NCBI RefSeq assembly: GCF_019393635.1
Contig: NC_057867.1
Location: 63,615,492-63,679,491 of the forward strand
DNA: 64,000 bases
Direction: 5' to 3'
Source: Dromiciops gliroides
Taxonomy: Eukaryota; Chordata; Mammalia; Microbiotheria; Microbiotheriidae
Part shown: positions 1 to 12,691 of the stretch, piece by piece
Numbering within the stretch: the first letter of the stretch is position 1
Layout of the letters: every line of letters starts with the position of its first letter
Program-made: the position numbers and the translations under genes
Notes under the pieces: generated by a model
Databases searched by the model: none
What the model was told of the DNA's origin: nothing
The model's input: the letters and a program-made list of their open reading frames with translations, nothing else

Positions 1-2167
1 ATTTCCACTTTTGATCTGTGCATCCTCTTTCTTCCCATGCAAATTATAATCTCCCAGCTGTGATATAGCTTTCAGTGTCTATACCATAATAGGAATACCT
101 ACTGGCCTGATTATGTATGAAGAGCTCGGAGAGGTCGGACACGTACGCCTTCAACAAATGCCCTCACCTTAAAGGATGCTGGACAAAGGGAAATGACAGC
201 TTTACATAGTGGGTCTAAATAGTAAAGAAGGGTTGAGTTAAATTCATGGATGATTGCTCAATCTGACGAGGCCCTTAGGAATGAATGTCTGAATGGCAAA
301 TGTTATTCCCTCCCACCCCTGACAGCAGTTTCTGACAAAATCCTGGGTTGGACAGAACTCAGGCCTGACTGTGTGTCCGTGCTTCTGGTCTCCCAGGCCG
401 CCACATCTCTCTTGAACTTTCAAAGACTTCCCTTCACTTACATTGGTTTTTCTATAAGTTACCTTTTCTTTATTTCTTTTCTAAATCGAATATTGACCAG
501 TTGCAGTCTGGCTGGGATCAAGGCTAGACTGACTGACCCCTAGCACAAGGGGGATGTATGCTCATCCAAGCCTCCTCAATACTGGCAAATAGAGTCATCT
601 TTCTTTAGGCCAGGGTTCCATAGTAACAACATAGTCTGGGCTTTCACCACAAATCATTTCTATTTCTATCACTGATGACAAATTTTTGAGTTATGGAAAA
701 AGCTCCTTCCCTGCCCCCCCACCCCCAACCCCCCTCCCTCCCCACTCTTCATTCCTGGATAATCTTTAATATACTGTATTGTAAGTCAGTCCAGGGCAAG
801 AAACCAGAAACCTTAGGGGCACAGCTGGTGTTTTCATTACTGCTGTTAATTAAAGGTAGAGGCTTCAGAAGTGAAAACCAGATGTTCTCTTCCCAAATCT
901 GGAACAAGATGGAGGACTAGACATTTTCTCCAGGTCCCGCTAACTTTCAAGAAACCCCCAAAAGAGGAGTTATGTGCCCGAGGTATAGCAATTAGACCTC
1001 TAACAGCTTTATGAATTAACAACAGAGAATGCTAATCCCTAATGTACTCACATGGTCACCCAGCATGGTGCAGGACCCTCCCCATGAGCTTGTGCTCTGG
1101 GAACCACTCAGCATTTTCCCTGCTGCTTCAGTCTCTGTTGGCACATGCCACTCCTGCTCTTATCCAGCCTCCTCTTGCAACAAGCAGCTGACCACAACTC
1201 TTTATAGCCATATGTGAAGGAGGTAAAGGTATAGGAGGAGTGCCTCACTCTCTGCAGAGGGTGGTACCCAGCTCTGCATGCGGTGGGCACTAGGTTAGAG
1301 AACTCTAAGACAGTAGTGACTGTCCAGAACACCCCCTCCCCATCAAGCCTAAAAATAGCAACCGATACTGACTCAGGGGAACTGAGGCAGGAAGTTGGTG
1401 TGTGGGGCTGCAATAGTCCTGAAGGAAAGGAGACTGGCATCCCGCAAAGGCTACTACTGTCCTCCCAGAGTTTACTTGCGACTAAGACTGAGGTCATTGA
1501 AAAGTGAATTCCCCAATGTGGGAAGAGACTGAGACAATTTTGAGGTCTAGTCCAAGGAGCAAACAGAAGGGGGAGAGGGAAGAAGTCAGGCTGTGAGTGA
1601 GAAGAAATGGCAGCATTTATGGCTTAAACAGAGGAATAATGATTAGAATAGAAACAAATACCTTGATCCATAGTAGCAAGTTTCTCCAGAGAAGTAAGAG
1701 AACAACAGATTGTGAATTCAAATATACTGAAGCAAAGGACAATACAAAAGAGAAGCAAAAAGCAATAATGTTAAAGAATACATGATCTCTATACAATCAA
1801 AGCACAATGATTGAGTTCCAAAACAGAATGCATGGAGACACCTTGAACATTACAAGTCAAAAATCCGGAGTCTCATAATACAAGAACAAAACGCCAATGG
1901 AAAGAATATAGATTGCCTACAGGGAAAAAACCCACCACCACCATTCTTCAAACTCCAAGAAACATAATGGTTAAATAAATACAAGAAAATTGTCTAGAAC
2001 TTCTAAATACAGAAAGAAAAGCACCAATAGAAAGAATCCACAGGGTGCTTCCAGAAGAATTCTGTATTCTTCAAACTCCAAGACTGCAAGCGACCAGGAG
2101 ATAGACGTTCAAATATAAAGGAAGATAAATCAAATGAGAGAAGATAATTGGGCAACCATCATTGGAG
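1..2167. other. No gene recognised
   Basis: AT-rich non-coding sequence. The short open frames show no recognisable domain and overlap on both strands. Part of 1600-2150 may be an old retroelement fragment, but I cannot name it. Confidence 0.6.
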
Positions 2168-2386
2168 CAGTGATTAGAGACCTAGAGTCAAGAAGACCTG
2201 AGTTAAAATCTAGCCTTAGAGATTTACTAGCTGTGTGACCCGTGACAAGTCATTTAACCCAGTTTGCCTCAGTTTCCTCATATGTTAAAATGAGCTGAAG
2301 AAGGAAATGGCAAACCACTCCAGTATGCCAAGAAAACCCCAAATGGGGTCATAAAGAGTCAGACATGACCAAACATCAACAACAAA
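2168..2386 (+). mobile_element. tRNA-derived SINE, long form
   Basis: Contains the SINE body (agaagacctgagttaaaatc, tgtgtgaccc, aagtcatttaaccc) then the long-form tail with aatggcaaaccactccagta and agagtcagacatgaccaaac, ending in a caacaac tail. The 5' head is degraded. Confidence 0.8.
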
Positions 2387-2387
2387 G

Positions 2388-2640
2388 AATATCTAGCTAT
2401 AGCTAGCATTTATATAGTATTTTAAGGTTTGCAAAACACTTTACAAACAATGTCTGATTTTTATCCTTACAACAACCCTGAGGCAGGTGCTATTTATTAT
2501 ATCCATTTTACAGATGATGAAATTGAGGCAGATAGTAGTTAAGTGGCTTGCCCAGGGTCACACAGTGTCTAAAGGCTAGATTTGAACTCATCTTCTTAAC
2601 ACCATGTCCAGCCCTCTTTCTGCTGTGCCACCTAGTGCCT
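2388..2640 (-). repeat. MIR-like SINE, antisense
   Basis: Antisense MIR signature in order: aaggtttgcaaaacacttta, cattttacagatgatgaaat, ttgcccagggtcacacag, gatttgaactc. Ancient, diverged copy. Confidence 0.75.
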
Positions 2641-2904
2641 TCAGCTAGAAACTACAGAAGAGAATGGGATAATAAATTCCAAAAAGCAAAGGAGTTCAAG
2701 ATGCAAACCAAAATGACATACCCCATAAGCCCAAGCCTAATCATTAATGAAAAAAGAAGAACATTCAATAAAAGAGAAGCATTTCTGGAAGCATTCTTGC
2801 AAACAACAACAAAACCAGGCAGATGTGAACAATAGAAATATAAGAAAGTTAAATATGCCCGCAAAGAAAACACAAATAAGGAAATAAATTATTCTGTCTC
2901 TAGA

Positions 2905-3172
2905 AACTGCTGTTCAGTCATTTGTAGCCATGGTGGACTCTTTGGGACCCCTTTTTTTGGGGGGATTCTTGGGAAAAACACTGGAATGGTTTTCCATTTC
3001 CTTCTCCAACTCACTTTACAAACTAAGAAACTGAGGCAAACAGGGTTAAGTGACTTGTCCAGGGTGACACAGCAAGTAAGTGCCTGGGGCAAGAATTATA
3101 CTCAGGAAGATATATCTTCCTGATTCCATACTCAGCACATAGCACGTATCCACTTCACCACCTAGCTGCCCC
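2905..3172 (-). mobile_element. Long-form tRNA-SINE, antisense
   Basis: Antisense order of tail (ctgttcagtcattt), middle (ttttccatttccttctcc), body (aagtgacttgtccagggtga) and head (cacctagctgcc). Confidence 0.8.
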
Positions 3173-3182
3173 CCAAAATGAT

Positions 3183-3436
3183 GGATTTGGATTGTTGTTG
3201 TTCAGTTGTTCTGACTCCTTGGTGACCCCATTTGAGGTTTTCTTGGCAAAAATACTGAAGTGGTTTTCCATTTCCTTCTCCATCTGATTTTACAGATAAG
3301 GAAACTGAGGCAAACAGGGTAAAGTTACTTGCCCAAGGTCACATAGCTAGCAAGTATCTGAGGTTGGATTTGAATTCAGGTCTTCCAAACTCTAGGCCCA
3401 ACACTCTATCCACTGAACTGACACCTAGCTGCCCCT
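3183..3436 (-). mobile_element. Long-form tRNA-SINE, antisense, second copy
   Basis: Same family and orientation as its neighbour just upstream, from ttgttgttcagttg to cacctagctgcccc. The two stand head-to-tail but differ enough to be separate insertions. Confidence 0.8.
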
Positions 3437-3439
3437 CTC

Positions 3440-4478
3440 TAGAACCTACTAAAGAAAAAAAACTAGAAAGAGAAAAACATTTATGGGAGTTTTTAAAAAA
3501 AGGAACATTTTTAAAAGACCATTAAGAAATTTTTTCTAAAGTAGATAAGGAGATAAAGATGAAAGCAGAATTTTAAAAATAGAAGTGATAATGGAGGAGC
3601 AGGCCAGCGGAAACACCATAGAGTAAACCCTGCAACGCCCCCTGCAGGTGAGTCATTGTATTTTGTGGGAGGGTGCATAAAATGGAAAAAGGGAGGTGAA
3701 AGAGAGGATGGTATGATGTATCTTAATTAAGTTCATGGTAAATAACAAAGGAAAAATAACTTCTGTAGTCTCTTAGCAAGAAGGGCTACAGGACAATGAT
3801 TAAGGTGACAAAAGGAGACATTTTAACAGAGGGAAAAGGTTGGGGGGTGTCCTACTGAGCAACCATCCGGGAAGAGGTACATTCCTTATGAGGGATGGAG
3901 ACCTTACAATGGGTTTATTCTGCAGGGGTTTGATGTACAGGTAGACAACTTAAGTTGTGAGAGTATTGTGCCTCCATGGACAACATCCTACCTCAGAAGA
4001 GAGGAAGTGCTCCTGGGGGTGATCTCTATTATAGTCAAAAGAGGAAACGACATGTAAAATGGGAGGAAAATGATCATGGGCAAGGCAAGGGGTAGAATTG
4101 GGCTGAACTATTTGGTACACTGGGGCAATTCTCCTATCATTACTTCCCTTAAGAACTGAGACTTGGAAGAGTGAGGCACAACAGGAAAAAAAGGAGGAAG
4201 AGTATAATTTATAAGATAACAACATAGAAATTGCTTAGAAAGGGGGGAATAAATGAGTATAATGATCACAAACCAAAAAATAAAGATAGGGAAGAGAATT
4301 AATGAAGACAATGAGGTAAAGAAATCATTTTTAGAAAAAGGTCCAGGAGGGGGCAGCTAGGTGGCACAGTGGATAAAGCACCGGATTCAGGAGTACCTCA
4401 GTTCAAATCTGGCCTCAGACACTTGACACATACTAGCTGTGTGACCCTGGGCAAGTCACTTAACGCCCATTGCCCCGC

Positions 4479-4509
<31 letters not shown>

Positions 4510-4789
4510 AGGTTCAGGAAATAAACAAAAAACCTAACAAAAAAAAAGTGGGAGAGGAAGAGGTATTTTTAATTAACCATTTAACTAAGAGAGAAAAGAG
4601 GGAGAGAATTAGATAACCAAATAAAAGGAAATAAGAAAAGAGAATGTCAAGTAAAACTTAAAACTAGGGTAAGGGTTCATAAATGGGGAGGAGAGAAGGG
4701 ATTCGAAAATGAGAGGAAAAGAGATTAAGTGAAAAAAAGTACTGTCATAAAAGAAGAGGAAAGTAAGAAAATTCGGAAATTATCTGTCT
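3440..4789. other. Purine-rich non-coding stretch, perhaps L1 internal region
   Basis: Apart from the SINE at 4349-4503, this is purine-rich sequence with no open frame of note. It resembles in composition the inter-ORF part of the L1 at 29310-36126 read on its sense strand and lies just before L1 ORF2-like sequence, so it may be the 5' part of the same old L1. Confidence 0.3.
4349..4503 (+). mobile_element. tRNA-derived SINE with target duplication
   Basis: Complete short-form SINE (gggcagctaggtggcacagt to an A-rich tail). Flanked by 16-bp direct repeats at 4333-4348 and 4504-4519 with one difference (agaaaaaggtccagga / ...ggttcagga), the mark of L1-driven insertion. Confidence 0.9.
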
Positions 4790-6240
4790 TCTTGCCATTT
4801 AAATTAGATATAGGCCTAATCTCATAACTTCTAATGTGAATGGAGTAAACAATCTAATAAAAGAAAACAGATCGATCAACTGAATGAGAAAACAAAATCC
4901 CACAATTTGCTGCTTACAAGAAACAGATCTACAAACCAAAGGCATACATTCAACAAAAATGAAATGGTGGAGCAAAATTTACTATGCAGCAGGTAAATCC
5001 AATTGTGCAGAAGTTGCAGTCATGTTATCAGACAAAGCAAAACAAAACAAAACCCAACTCCAAATTTCACAATATAAACAAAGATAAAGAAAGAAATTAC
5101 AGTATGTTGAAAGGAACCACAGACAATAAACCAATATCGATATTAAACACATATGATCCAGTAGCATAGCATCTAAATTCCTAAAGGGAAGAAAATTAAA
5201 TTGCAAAAGATATGTAGTGGGGTAGCTACGTGGTGCAATGGATAGAGCACCAGCCCTGGAATCAGGAGAACCTGAGTTCAAATCCGACCTCAGACACTTA
5301 ACACTTACTAGCTGTGTGACCCTGGGCAAGTTACTTAACCCCAATTGCCTCACCAAAAAAAAAAAAAAAAAAAGATATGTAGTGAGTGATACAGTAATAG
5401 TGGGAGACTTTAATGCAACTCTTTAGGAAGTTAAAAAAATCTAAGGGGAAATTGTGACAGGGGATAAGATTTATGATATTAGCTGAATAGGACCACATAT
5501 TTCGTATTTCTCGGCAATACATGGAAACTTTACAAAAAGTTGACCATGCATTAGGGCACAGAGATATTGAAAATAAAATTTTAAAAGCAGAAATAGTAAA
5601 ACATCTTTAAAATATCATAATACAATAAAATATAAATTGGTTTATATAGCACAAACCAAACACACATACCAAAATGGAGATTTTTTAGCAAAATCCTAAA
5701 TAAGTAGGTCAAGGAACAAATCAGAGACATGATTTTAAAACATAACAAAATTTCTGGGATATAGTCAAAGTGGTCCTCAGGGGAAAATTATATCCCTAAA
5801 AATATATGAACAAATTAGAAGAAGAGAGGATTAATGAATTGAATATCCATTGTTAAAGGTTGGAAAACCAAAAAACCCAAAATAAACACAGAAGAGTAAA
5901 TATTGCAAAGGAAAGGAGAAATTGATAAATTGGAAACCCAAAAAGAATGTAAAAATTCTAAAACTAAAAGCCAGTTCATTGAAAAAAAAAACAAAGTTGT
6001 AGCCAACCTGAGTTTTTAAAAAGGCAGAAAATCAAATTGGCCAAATTGCAGATGAAAAGGTGACATTAGAACAAAAAATAAAGAAATGGAAAGAATTCTC
6101 AGAATCTATTATGCTAAGTTATATACTAAGCAAACTGTGAACACAAAAGAAAATTATATCCAAAAAATATAAGCTGCCCAAGCTAACAACACTTAAATAG
6201 ACCCCAAGTAGTCAAAAATCAGAAAAGTAAATAGAACTAG
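4790..6240 (+). mobile_element. L1 ORF2 remnant, endonuclease region
   Basis: Translated plus strand around 4884-5087 gives CCLQETDLQTKG and WWSKIYYA, typical of the L1 ORF2 endonuclease, and the DNA before it matches the usual L1 ORF2 start region. Many stops and frameshifts; it is dead. The stretch after 5385 is less certain but has the A-rich, L1-like character. A SINE interrupts it at 5220-5369. Confidence 0.65.
5220..5369 (+). mobile_element. tRNA-derived SINE inside the L1 remnant
   Basis: Short-form SINE ending in an A-run. Perfect 15-bp target duplication aaaagatatgtagtg at 5205-5219 and 5370-5384. It landed in the older L1 and so dates after it. Confidence 0.92.
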
Positions 6241-6689
6241 ATGTAAATGAACTACCAAATTCAAACAAAAAACAAAACAAAACAAAACAAAAAACCCTCT
6301 TGGTCCTTGGTCTTCCCAAATCTGCCAAAGATGATGGTATCTGAGAAATGAATTCAGATTTGGGGACCATAGGTTGGGATGGCCTCTTAAACTGGGATGG
6401 AGTACATATATTTAGCAAAGATGGGTAAGCATATACCTGCCTGGGTTGATTAATCTGACCTGGATAGGAACTCTAGGCATGCTATTTCATTGGTTTGGAG
6501 AAATTTCAGGTAAGGAAATTTTCTCTCCCAGTGAAGGGTGGCATCTTCTCTGCAATCTATGGTCTTAGTTACCTGGGAGCTCTTGTTCAGATCCACACAG
6601 CCTGTATGTATTAGAGGCAAGACTTGAACTCAGGTCTTCTTGGCTTTGAGTTGGGCTTTTTAGCCACTATTCCATCCCACTCTTTTTGT

Positions 6690-6825
6690 TTGTTTGTTTT
6701 TGTTTGTTTTTTTTTGCAAGTCAATGAGGGTTAAGTGACTTGCCCAGGGTCACACAGCTGTCAGGCCGGATTTGAACTCAGGTCCTCCTGAATCCAGGGC
6801 CCGTGCTTTATCCACTGCACCACCT
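6690..6825 (-). mobile_element. tRNA-derived SINE, antisense
   Basis: Antisense poly(A) run, then aagtgacttgcccagggtca, gatttgaactcaggtcctcc and tgctttatccactgcaccac. Imperfect flanking repeats (atcccactctttttgtt / atcccaccctttttatt) suggest the insertion ends. Confidence 0.8.
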
Positions 6826-7002
6826 ATCCCACCCTTTTTATTGTTGCTGTTTTTAATCAAAGCTTGTGTGGATATGATCAAGAAGTATTTAAATTGAAAA
6901 TATAGGAGGGAAATATAGAGGCAAAATTCTCACATATATAGCCACCAACCTAGATACCACAGGCACTGAAAAAAGGTTCTCAGTGGAGAGGACCAATAAT
7001 TA

Positions 7003-7313
7003 ATAATATTAGTTCGCATGTATATTGTAATTTAAGGTTTGCAAAGTGCTTCACAGATCTCTCATTTGAGCCTCACAAGTACCCTGTAAAGTAGGTGCTA
7101 TTATTATCTCCATTTTAAGGATGAGGAAACTGAGGCAACAACAACTCTGGGAGGTAGGTGTTATTATTATCCCCACTTTACAAATGGGAAAATTAAAGCA
7201 GACAGAGGTTAAGTGACTTTCCCAGGATCACATGACTAATAAGCATCTGAGGCTTGATTCGAACTCAGTTCTTCTTAACTCCAGGCCCAGCAGTGCACTA
7301 CCCAGCTGCCTCA
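7003..7313 (-). repeat. MIR-like SINE, antisense, with internal duplication
   Basis: The antisense motif ggtaggtgctattattat with a following 'cattttaaggatgaggaaac' occurs, and a second version of the same block follows at about 7150-7210, so either two MIR copies are fused or one was partly duplicated. Confidence 0.65.
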
Positions 7314-8765
7314 TAAGAGATAGTAGTCAAAAAGATGGGCAGCATAACTTGGCCTCAGATGGCCAGAAAATGAGTGATAAACAAGGTGAACTAGAGCTGC
7401 AGGGAGGTAAATTGACCATGTAGCTAGGTATTATCCAAAGTCAGTGGAATGGGACTTCTTCATTACTTTGATGGTTTTCTGATATCAGTGATATAGCTCT
7501 TCTTTCTACCATGCAAAGTACAACACTCCGCCCCCCCCCCCAACCCAGGTCATTGCCATAATATGCTGTAGCCCATGTATGCCCATTGTGCGATACCGTC
7601 AGGTGATTCCTGGTGTGGAAAAGCTGGAGTTTTTGTGTCAGGAGCAGAGACTCTGATGCCCCATCACGGTATGTGGTTGATCTTGGGGTTCTCTAAAGCT
7701 ATGCCAACAGAATACAAATTCTGGAAATGGAGATCGGCCTAATTGAGATCAGCTTTGAGTGTAGTCCCAGCAACAGACTTTATCTGCTGCCCAAGGACCA
7801 CCCTCGCTGAGGGCAGAGAAGCTCATAATCCTGAGTTTGGTTGCTAGGTGATGAATTCTTTAACTATACAAGCCATTTGCATATATATGTGTTTGTATAG
7901 ATATATATGTGTGTGTATAAATATGTATATACACAGATATATAAACTTCATATTTATGTATTGGATCCTTTATGTTTAGAAAACATTTACATATCTTATT
8001 GCACCCCACATTCCCCAATTGCCCAGGCCCCTTCATTTTTAGAAGGAGCTCTGTTCCCAATTTATTTATTAATCAAGGTATTGCTATATAGCATATTCGG
8101 ACCATGTCTATAGTAGATAAATAAGTGTTGTTTAGAAAGACCTAATGTTTTCCCAAAGGTTTAGTGAGAATGTGTAATTTTTTTATAATGAAAGTGTTTG
8201 CAACATTTTAATAACCAAAATATTTTTTGCAAACATTTCCGCCAAACAGAACTTTTTCATTGGAAGTAATGTTTGGGAAATTTTTATAGATATTTTTGGT
8301 GCTATAAAAAAATAAACGTTTGTTTTGGCTGCACTAGCTGAAAAAAAAACCCCAAAAACCTGTTACATTTGGCAAACACTACCAGTGAAAGAAATCAAAT
8401 GTTTATTTGCTAAAGCAAATGTTTAGTGAGAAAGCTTTATGCAGAAACAGCATATATATTCAGCTACCATCAGTCTTGAATTTTCTGAGATGATCCCCAT
8501 TTCAGGAAAGTAAAGTATACTCTTAATAAGGTTTTAGAAATGTAATATCCTTTGTCAGATCATATCTCCCGATTTTTGTTTTGGAAAATATGCTTGTAAT
8601 ATCTACTTATTGCTTTCTTTGGACCGTCGGCAACAAACTTTGTCATATAGTAAAGTTATGACTGCACGGTTTTTTTTGTAATATCATTTTGAAAAAAGAC
8701 CAGCTTCATGCAGAAATTTTAAGAAGTTTTAAAATATTTTAAAGATAGAAATGGAGCACATACAG
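7314..8765. other. No gene recognised
   Basis: Mostly unique AT-rich DNA with a (TATG)n-like microsatellite at about 7880-7945. The block 8120-8450 repeats the words 'gtttagtgag' and 'ggcaaacac' and may be an old DNA transposon or a conserved non-coding element; I cannot classify it. Confidence 0.5.
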
Positions 8766-8769
8766 CCTA

Positions 8770-8960
8770 CGTGCCACAAGGAATCCTAAGATCATGGATT
8801 GAAAGCTTGAAGGAATCTTTGAGCTTGTCCTTCTTTTACAAAGGAAGCACTGAGCTCCAGAGAGGTGATTTGCTGAAGGTCATACAGGTAATAATAAACA
8901 GCAGAGCCAATCTCCAAACCCACATCCCATCCTCTGACTCAGTGTCATACTCTTTCCAAT
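8770..8960 (-). repeat. MIR-like SINE, antisense, diverged
   Basis: Weak antisense MIR signature: ttttacaaaggaagcactga, ggtgatttgctgaaggtcat and cagagccaatctccaaaccc. Confidence 0.5.
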
Positions 8961-10085
8961 GCACTGTGCTGTTCTTTCCCTGCTCAATGTTGTCTTAAAA
9001 CAAGCTGTATCCTGCCCCCCCCCCCAAATCTGGCTTTTATAAAACTCAAGTATGGCCCATGGTTGTATTTTTTCTTTTTAGTTTGAGCCTATGTATCTTT
9101 TTTCCTCTGAGAGAGATTTAATTTTCAGAGTAGAGCTTACATTTAGATGAATATGGTCACAACTCCTTGGATTATATGATGAAAGCAGTTAAAGTGCAAT
9201 TTAGTGTAATTTGTATTAATTTTCTCATAGATCTGTACAGGGAAAGACTAGTAATGATCTATTATCTTGTCTCTTTAAGAAGCTCTGATTAGTTTGCTGA
9301 TATCTCCCTTCTCTGGCCAGAGAGTCCTTCAATCCTTGGGACATCATGTAGTACTCTGTACTATACATTTAGCATCTAATGGATGTACAACTGTAGTTCG
9401 GCTTGAGATGGAGGAGGACCATTTTCTGGTCACAGGAATTGCCGACGATTGTGGAAATTCTGAGTAACTAGCTGCATTTTCTAACAATAATGTTGGAGTC
9501 TGTCAATGAATCATACGCTTAGACAAGGGGCTTCAGATTCTTTTCTGAAAAAAAAACCTGCTTATTGGGTTTTAAAAGAATGACTTGATTGAAATAGTCA
9601 GATTGGGTTTACTATACTGGTAGGTAAGTGGAAAAAATGTGAAATCATATAGCAAAGAAACTTCCAAATCACTAAAACATTTTGTCTTGGCAAATACCCT
9701 TGGGGTTCACCTTTGAGACCATGCCAGATTAGGGTGGGTTGAAGGAACTGGAGATGTGTAGCTTGGTGAAGAGGCCACTTGCTGGGGGGAGGGATGGGAT
9801 GCTGGGTGATGGGTGGAAATAGTATTTCTTCAAGCATTTGAATGGTCATCACACAGAAGAAAGATTAGCCTTGTTCTTGGCCCCAAAGGGAAGACCTAGG
9901 AGCAATTGTGGGGGGCTCCAGAGGCAGATCTGGGCTCCTCGTAAGGACAAATGACCTAATAACTAAAGCTATCCCTAAGGGGAATGGCCTACCAATCTGG
10001 GAGGTTTGGGGTTTGCCGTCACTGGGAGGAAATGGGGGGGGGAGGTTCAGGCAAAATAAGGCTAGTTGTCTTCTTGTCTAATATG
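8961..10085. other. No gene recognised
   Basis: Unique-looking non-coding DNA. The 84-codon minus-strand frame at 9598-9852 has no domain and no splice context that I can see. Confidence 0.5.
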
Positions 10086-10089
10086 CTCT

Positions 10090-10318
10090 AGAACGTGGGT
10101 TCTTAACCTTGGGTCCACTGAGCCTCAAGGATCCTTTGGACAGATTTCAGGGGGTCTATGAACTTGGATGGAAAAAAAAATGATCTATATTTCACTAACT
10201 TCGAACTGACCAAATAACTCCTTCAGTTACTTACAAACATTATCCTGGGGTCCCTATGCTTTGCCAGACTGTCAAGGGGGTCCGGGACACCAAAGGGAGC
10301 AAAGAACCCTTGCTTTAG
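10090..10318 (+). repeat. Fossil DNA-transposon-like repeat with inverted ends
   Basis: Starts gggttcttaaccttgggtcc and ends gcaaagaacccttg, so the ends are roughly inverted (gggttctt / aagaaccc). Middle reads cagatttcagggggtctatg and gtcaaggggg. Related copies lie at 16455-16655, 43195-43335 and 51095-51325. The family name is not certain. Confidence 0.5.
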
Positions 10319-10554
10319 AAGGCATTCTGAGTCAGGGATGGGCCAGACTCAGTGGCCTCTGAGGTCCCTTCATTTTTCATTATTTGAAATCTCCAACTAC
10401 ACCTCGAGAGACTGAGTTGGTTGCTCTAGAAATTGATTCTTATCTGCTTCCTCAAGCAGATTAGGGCACATAGAGAGGGACGGGCAGAAGACAGACTAAA
10501 GCAAAGCGTTGCCCCCCACCCCCATCTCCACCCCACCCTGAGTGTCAGAGAAAG

Positions 10555-10715
10555 ATTAGAGTCGATTTAGTCTGAACCCCACTATTTGACAGATGAGGAA
10601 ATCGAGGTGGAGAGGCGAAGAGCTTTACCTGTGGTCACATAGCTAATACAGAACAGAGCTGGGGCAAGAACCCAGATCTCCTGACCCCACCAAGTCCTGG
10701 GCTCCTTCCACTAAG
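10555..10715 (-). repeat. MIR-like SINE, antisense
   Basis: Reads tgacagatgaggaaatcgag, gtggtcacatagctaataca and aacccagatctcctgacccc. Confidence 0.65.
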
Positions 10716-10719
10716 CCAC

Positions 10720-12039
10720 ATTTTGACAAATTGAAGATGTTAGGCCAATGGGGCATGTATGTGAGCTCAGCTGGTGAACAGATGCAAAGAGACTGAATTT
10801 TTTTTTAAATTTAATACTTAGAAGCACATTCTCTCTCTCAAATGGAAAATCAAAGCCATATAACAATGTATTTCTTTTGAACTATGATGCATAAAATCAA
10901 ATACAATACTTATTTATTTATTGGATTTATAAAATATATAATTTGGAGTTAGCTTAGATGCTGTGAACACTTTGATATTTATACAATAAAAAGAAATATC
11001 TATAGAGCTTATGGTTAGATTTCTTAAAATGTAACTAGCACAACTATAATTCTCCCCTATTTCAAAAATAACGGGGGGGACATTTTCACAGGTATGCAGT
11101 TCCTACTGCCGTTAAAAAAAAAAAAAAAACTACATAGAGCTACTGTCCCTCTCAAACCTAGTTGCTCATTTCCAAGCTATCTTAACCAGAAACACAAATT
11201 TTCTTTCTGCTGCAATTCTGAGAATAATTTTTAGTATGGGAATTCCACATTGGTGGTGCACATGGTGAACAGATTTTAATCTGTTGCTGGTTTCAAAAAT
11301 TACTCAGACTTTAGGGATTGTGGGCGTAGTAAAAGTATGGTCCCACTGTTGGCATAGGGGAGAAATTTCTCATGGATGCTAATGATTACAGCTGTTCTTA
11401 AAAGGAAAGGGAGAAAAAGAATACTTTATCATCAGAGTTGGTGTTTCATTAGGCTGAAACCAGGTACAGTAAATGGAAGGACCCAAAGAGATGTCACATT
11501 CAGCCTTTTTGACATATTTTTGTACGTTTCAATTTTTCCCCAGCCATAGATTTCTTTTTAAAGTGAGAGCATTAGATATCCTTATCTATTATAAGCCTTT
11601 AACATTTTTTTAAAAACCATTTAAACCAATATTTCATCATTACATCTATTTGAAGGAGAGGAGCAAAGAGACAAAGTTTAAAATCTTATCGGTTCCTATG
11701 AAATAAATAGCAAATTTGGACGAAAATTCGACAGCAGCATTTAACCATTTATATCCCTGAAACATTTTTGCAAGCTTTTAGACACTTAAAGTATTTCTAT
11801 CTATTCGTGTTTTTCTACGTCTAAGTCAACAGGAAAAAGATCTGTGATATCGTCGGTTTGGATACTCGCTTTACCAACGCAGATCACAAGCCGTTGGCCC
11901 TTAGGCTGGGGCACTCGGTGGCCTCAGTTGCTGTGGTCTGTCAGAACAGTAGAACTGGGGTGGGGGGGTGACCAGCCCTCTGGGATGTTGATGGTGGCAG
12001 CCGCCACCAAAGCCTCCATTTTTCCAAGTCGGGACCGTT
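10720..12039. other. Unique non-coding DNA downstream of the SERTA gene
   Basis: AT-rich, with few recognisable repeats from 11160 to 11830. It probably holds the 3' UTR and end of the SERTA transcript; minus-strand AATAAA-type signals occur around 10910-10922 (plus-strand tatttattta). Confidence 0.4.
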
Positions 12040-12499
12040 GCCTCCAAGCCTGGAGGCCGTCTAGGGGGCTGTCAGAGTCCTGGCCAGTGGGGGGCGAGGG
12101 CGGGGTGAGTGGGGGGCGTCGGGGGTGCCCCAGATCAGCTCACACTTCTCAGGTAGTCTTCTTTCGCTGTGTCGTGGTATCCTCGGTTGCTGCTCCTCTC
12201 CCCGAGGTGCCGTCGGGGTCTCGGGTCCCACGTCCTGTGCCTGTGAGTGGGCCCGGCGCAGTGCGGGGTGGGGGTGGGGGGGCAGACGGAGAGATAAGAA
12301 GGCAGCCGGCCGGCTTGCCTGCCTCGGCCCCCCCCCCCCTTCCCACCGCTCGCGGGCCCGGGCGGACCTCCCCGTCGGGTCCCAGAAGCCAGCTGCCGGC
12401 TGGGGCTGGGCTGGGCTGGCCCCTAGGACCCCCCCCCCCTCCCTCCCGGGGCCCCTGGGGCCGCGCATCCAGTGGACGGCCGGGGTGGGTCTGGAGCGA

Positions 12500-12690
12500 G
12501 CGGAGCGGACGGGGCGGGGCGGGGCGGGCCGGGCTGAGACGGGACGGGCCGGGTCGGGACGGGACGGGGCGGCCAGGGAGCGACAACCACGTCCGGAGGG
12601 AGGCGGGCAGGGGGAGCAGGCGGGCGGGCGGGCGCGGGCCGGCCCGCTGGGGCCGCGGGGGCGGGCCGGCCGGCCGGCCCCGGCGGGCGC
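12500..12690. repeat. GGGRC pentamer and CGGC-repeat tract downstream of the SERTA stop
   Basis: Plus strand 12505-12575 is a run of ggggc, gggcc and gggac units; 12660-12680 is (cggc)n. Several overlapping Sp1-type GC boxes are included. Runs of four or more G triplets mean the plus strand could form G-quadruplexes. It lies in the predicted 3' UTR of the SERTA gene. Confidence 0.6.
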
Positions 12691-12691
12691 C

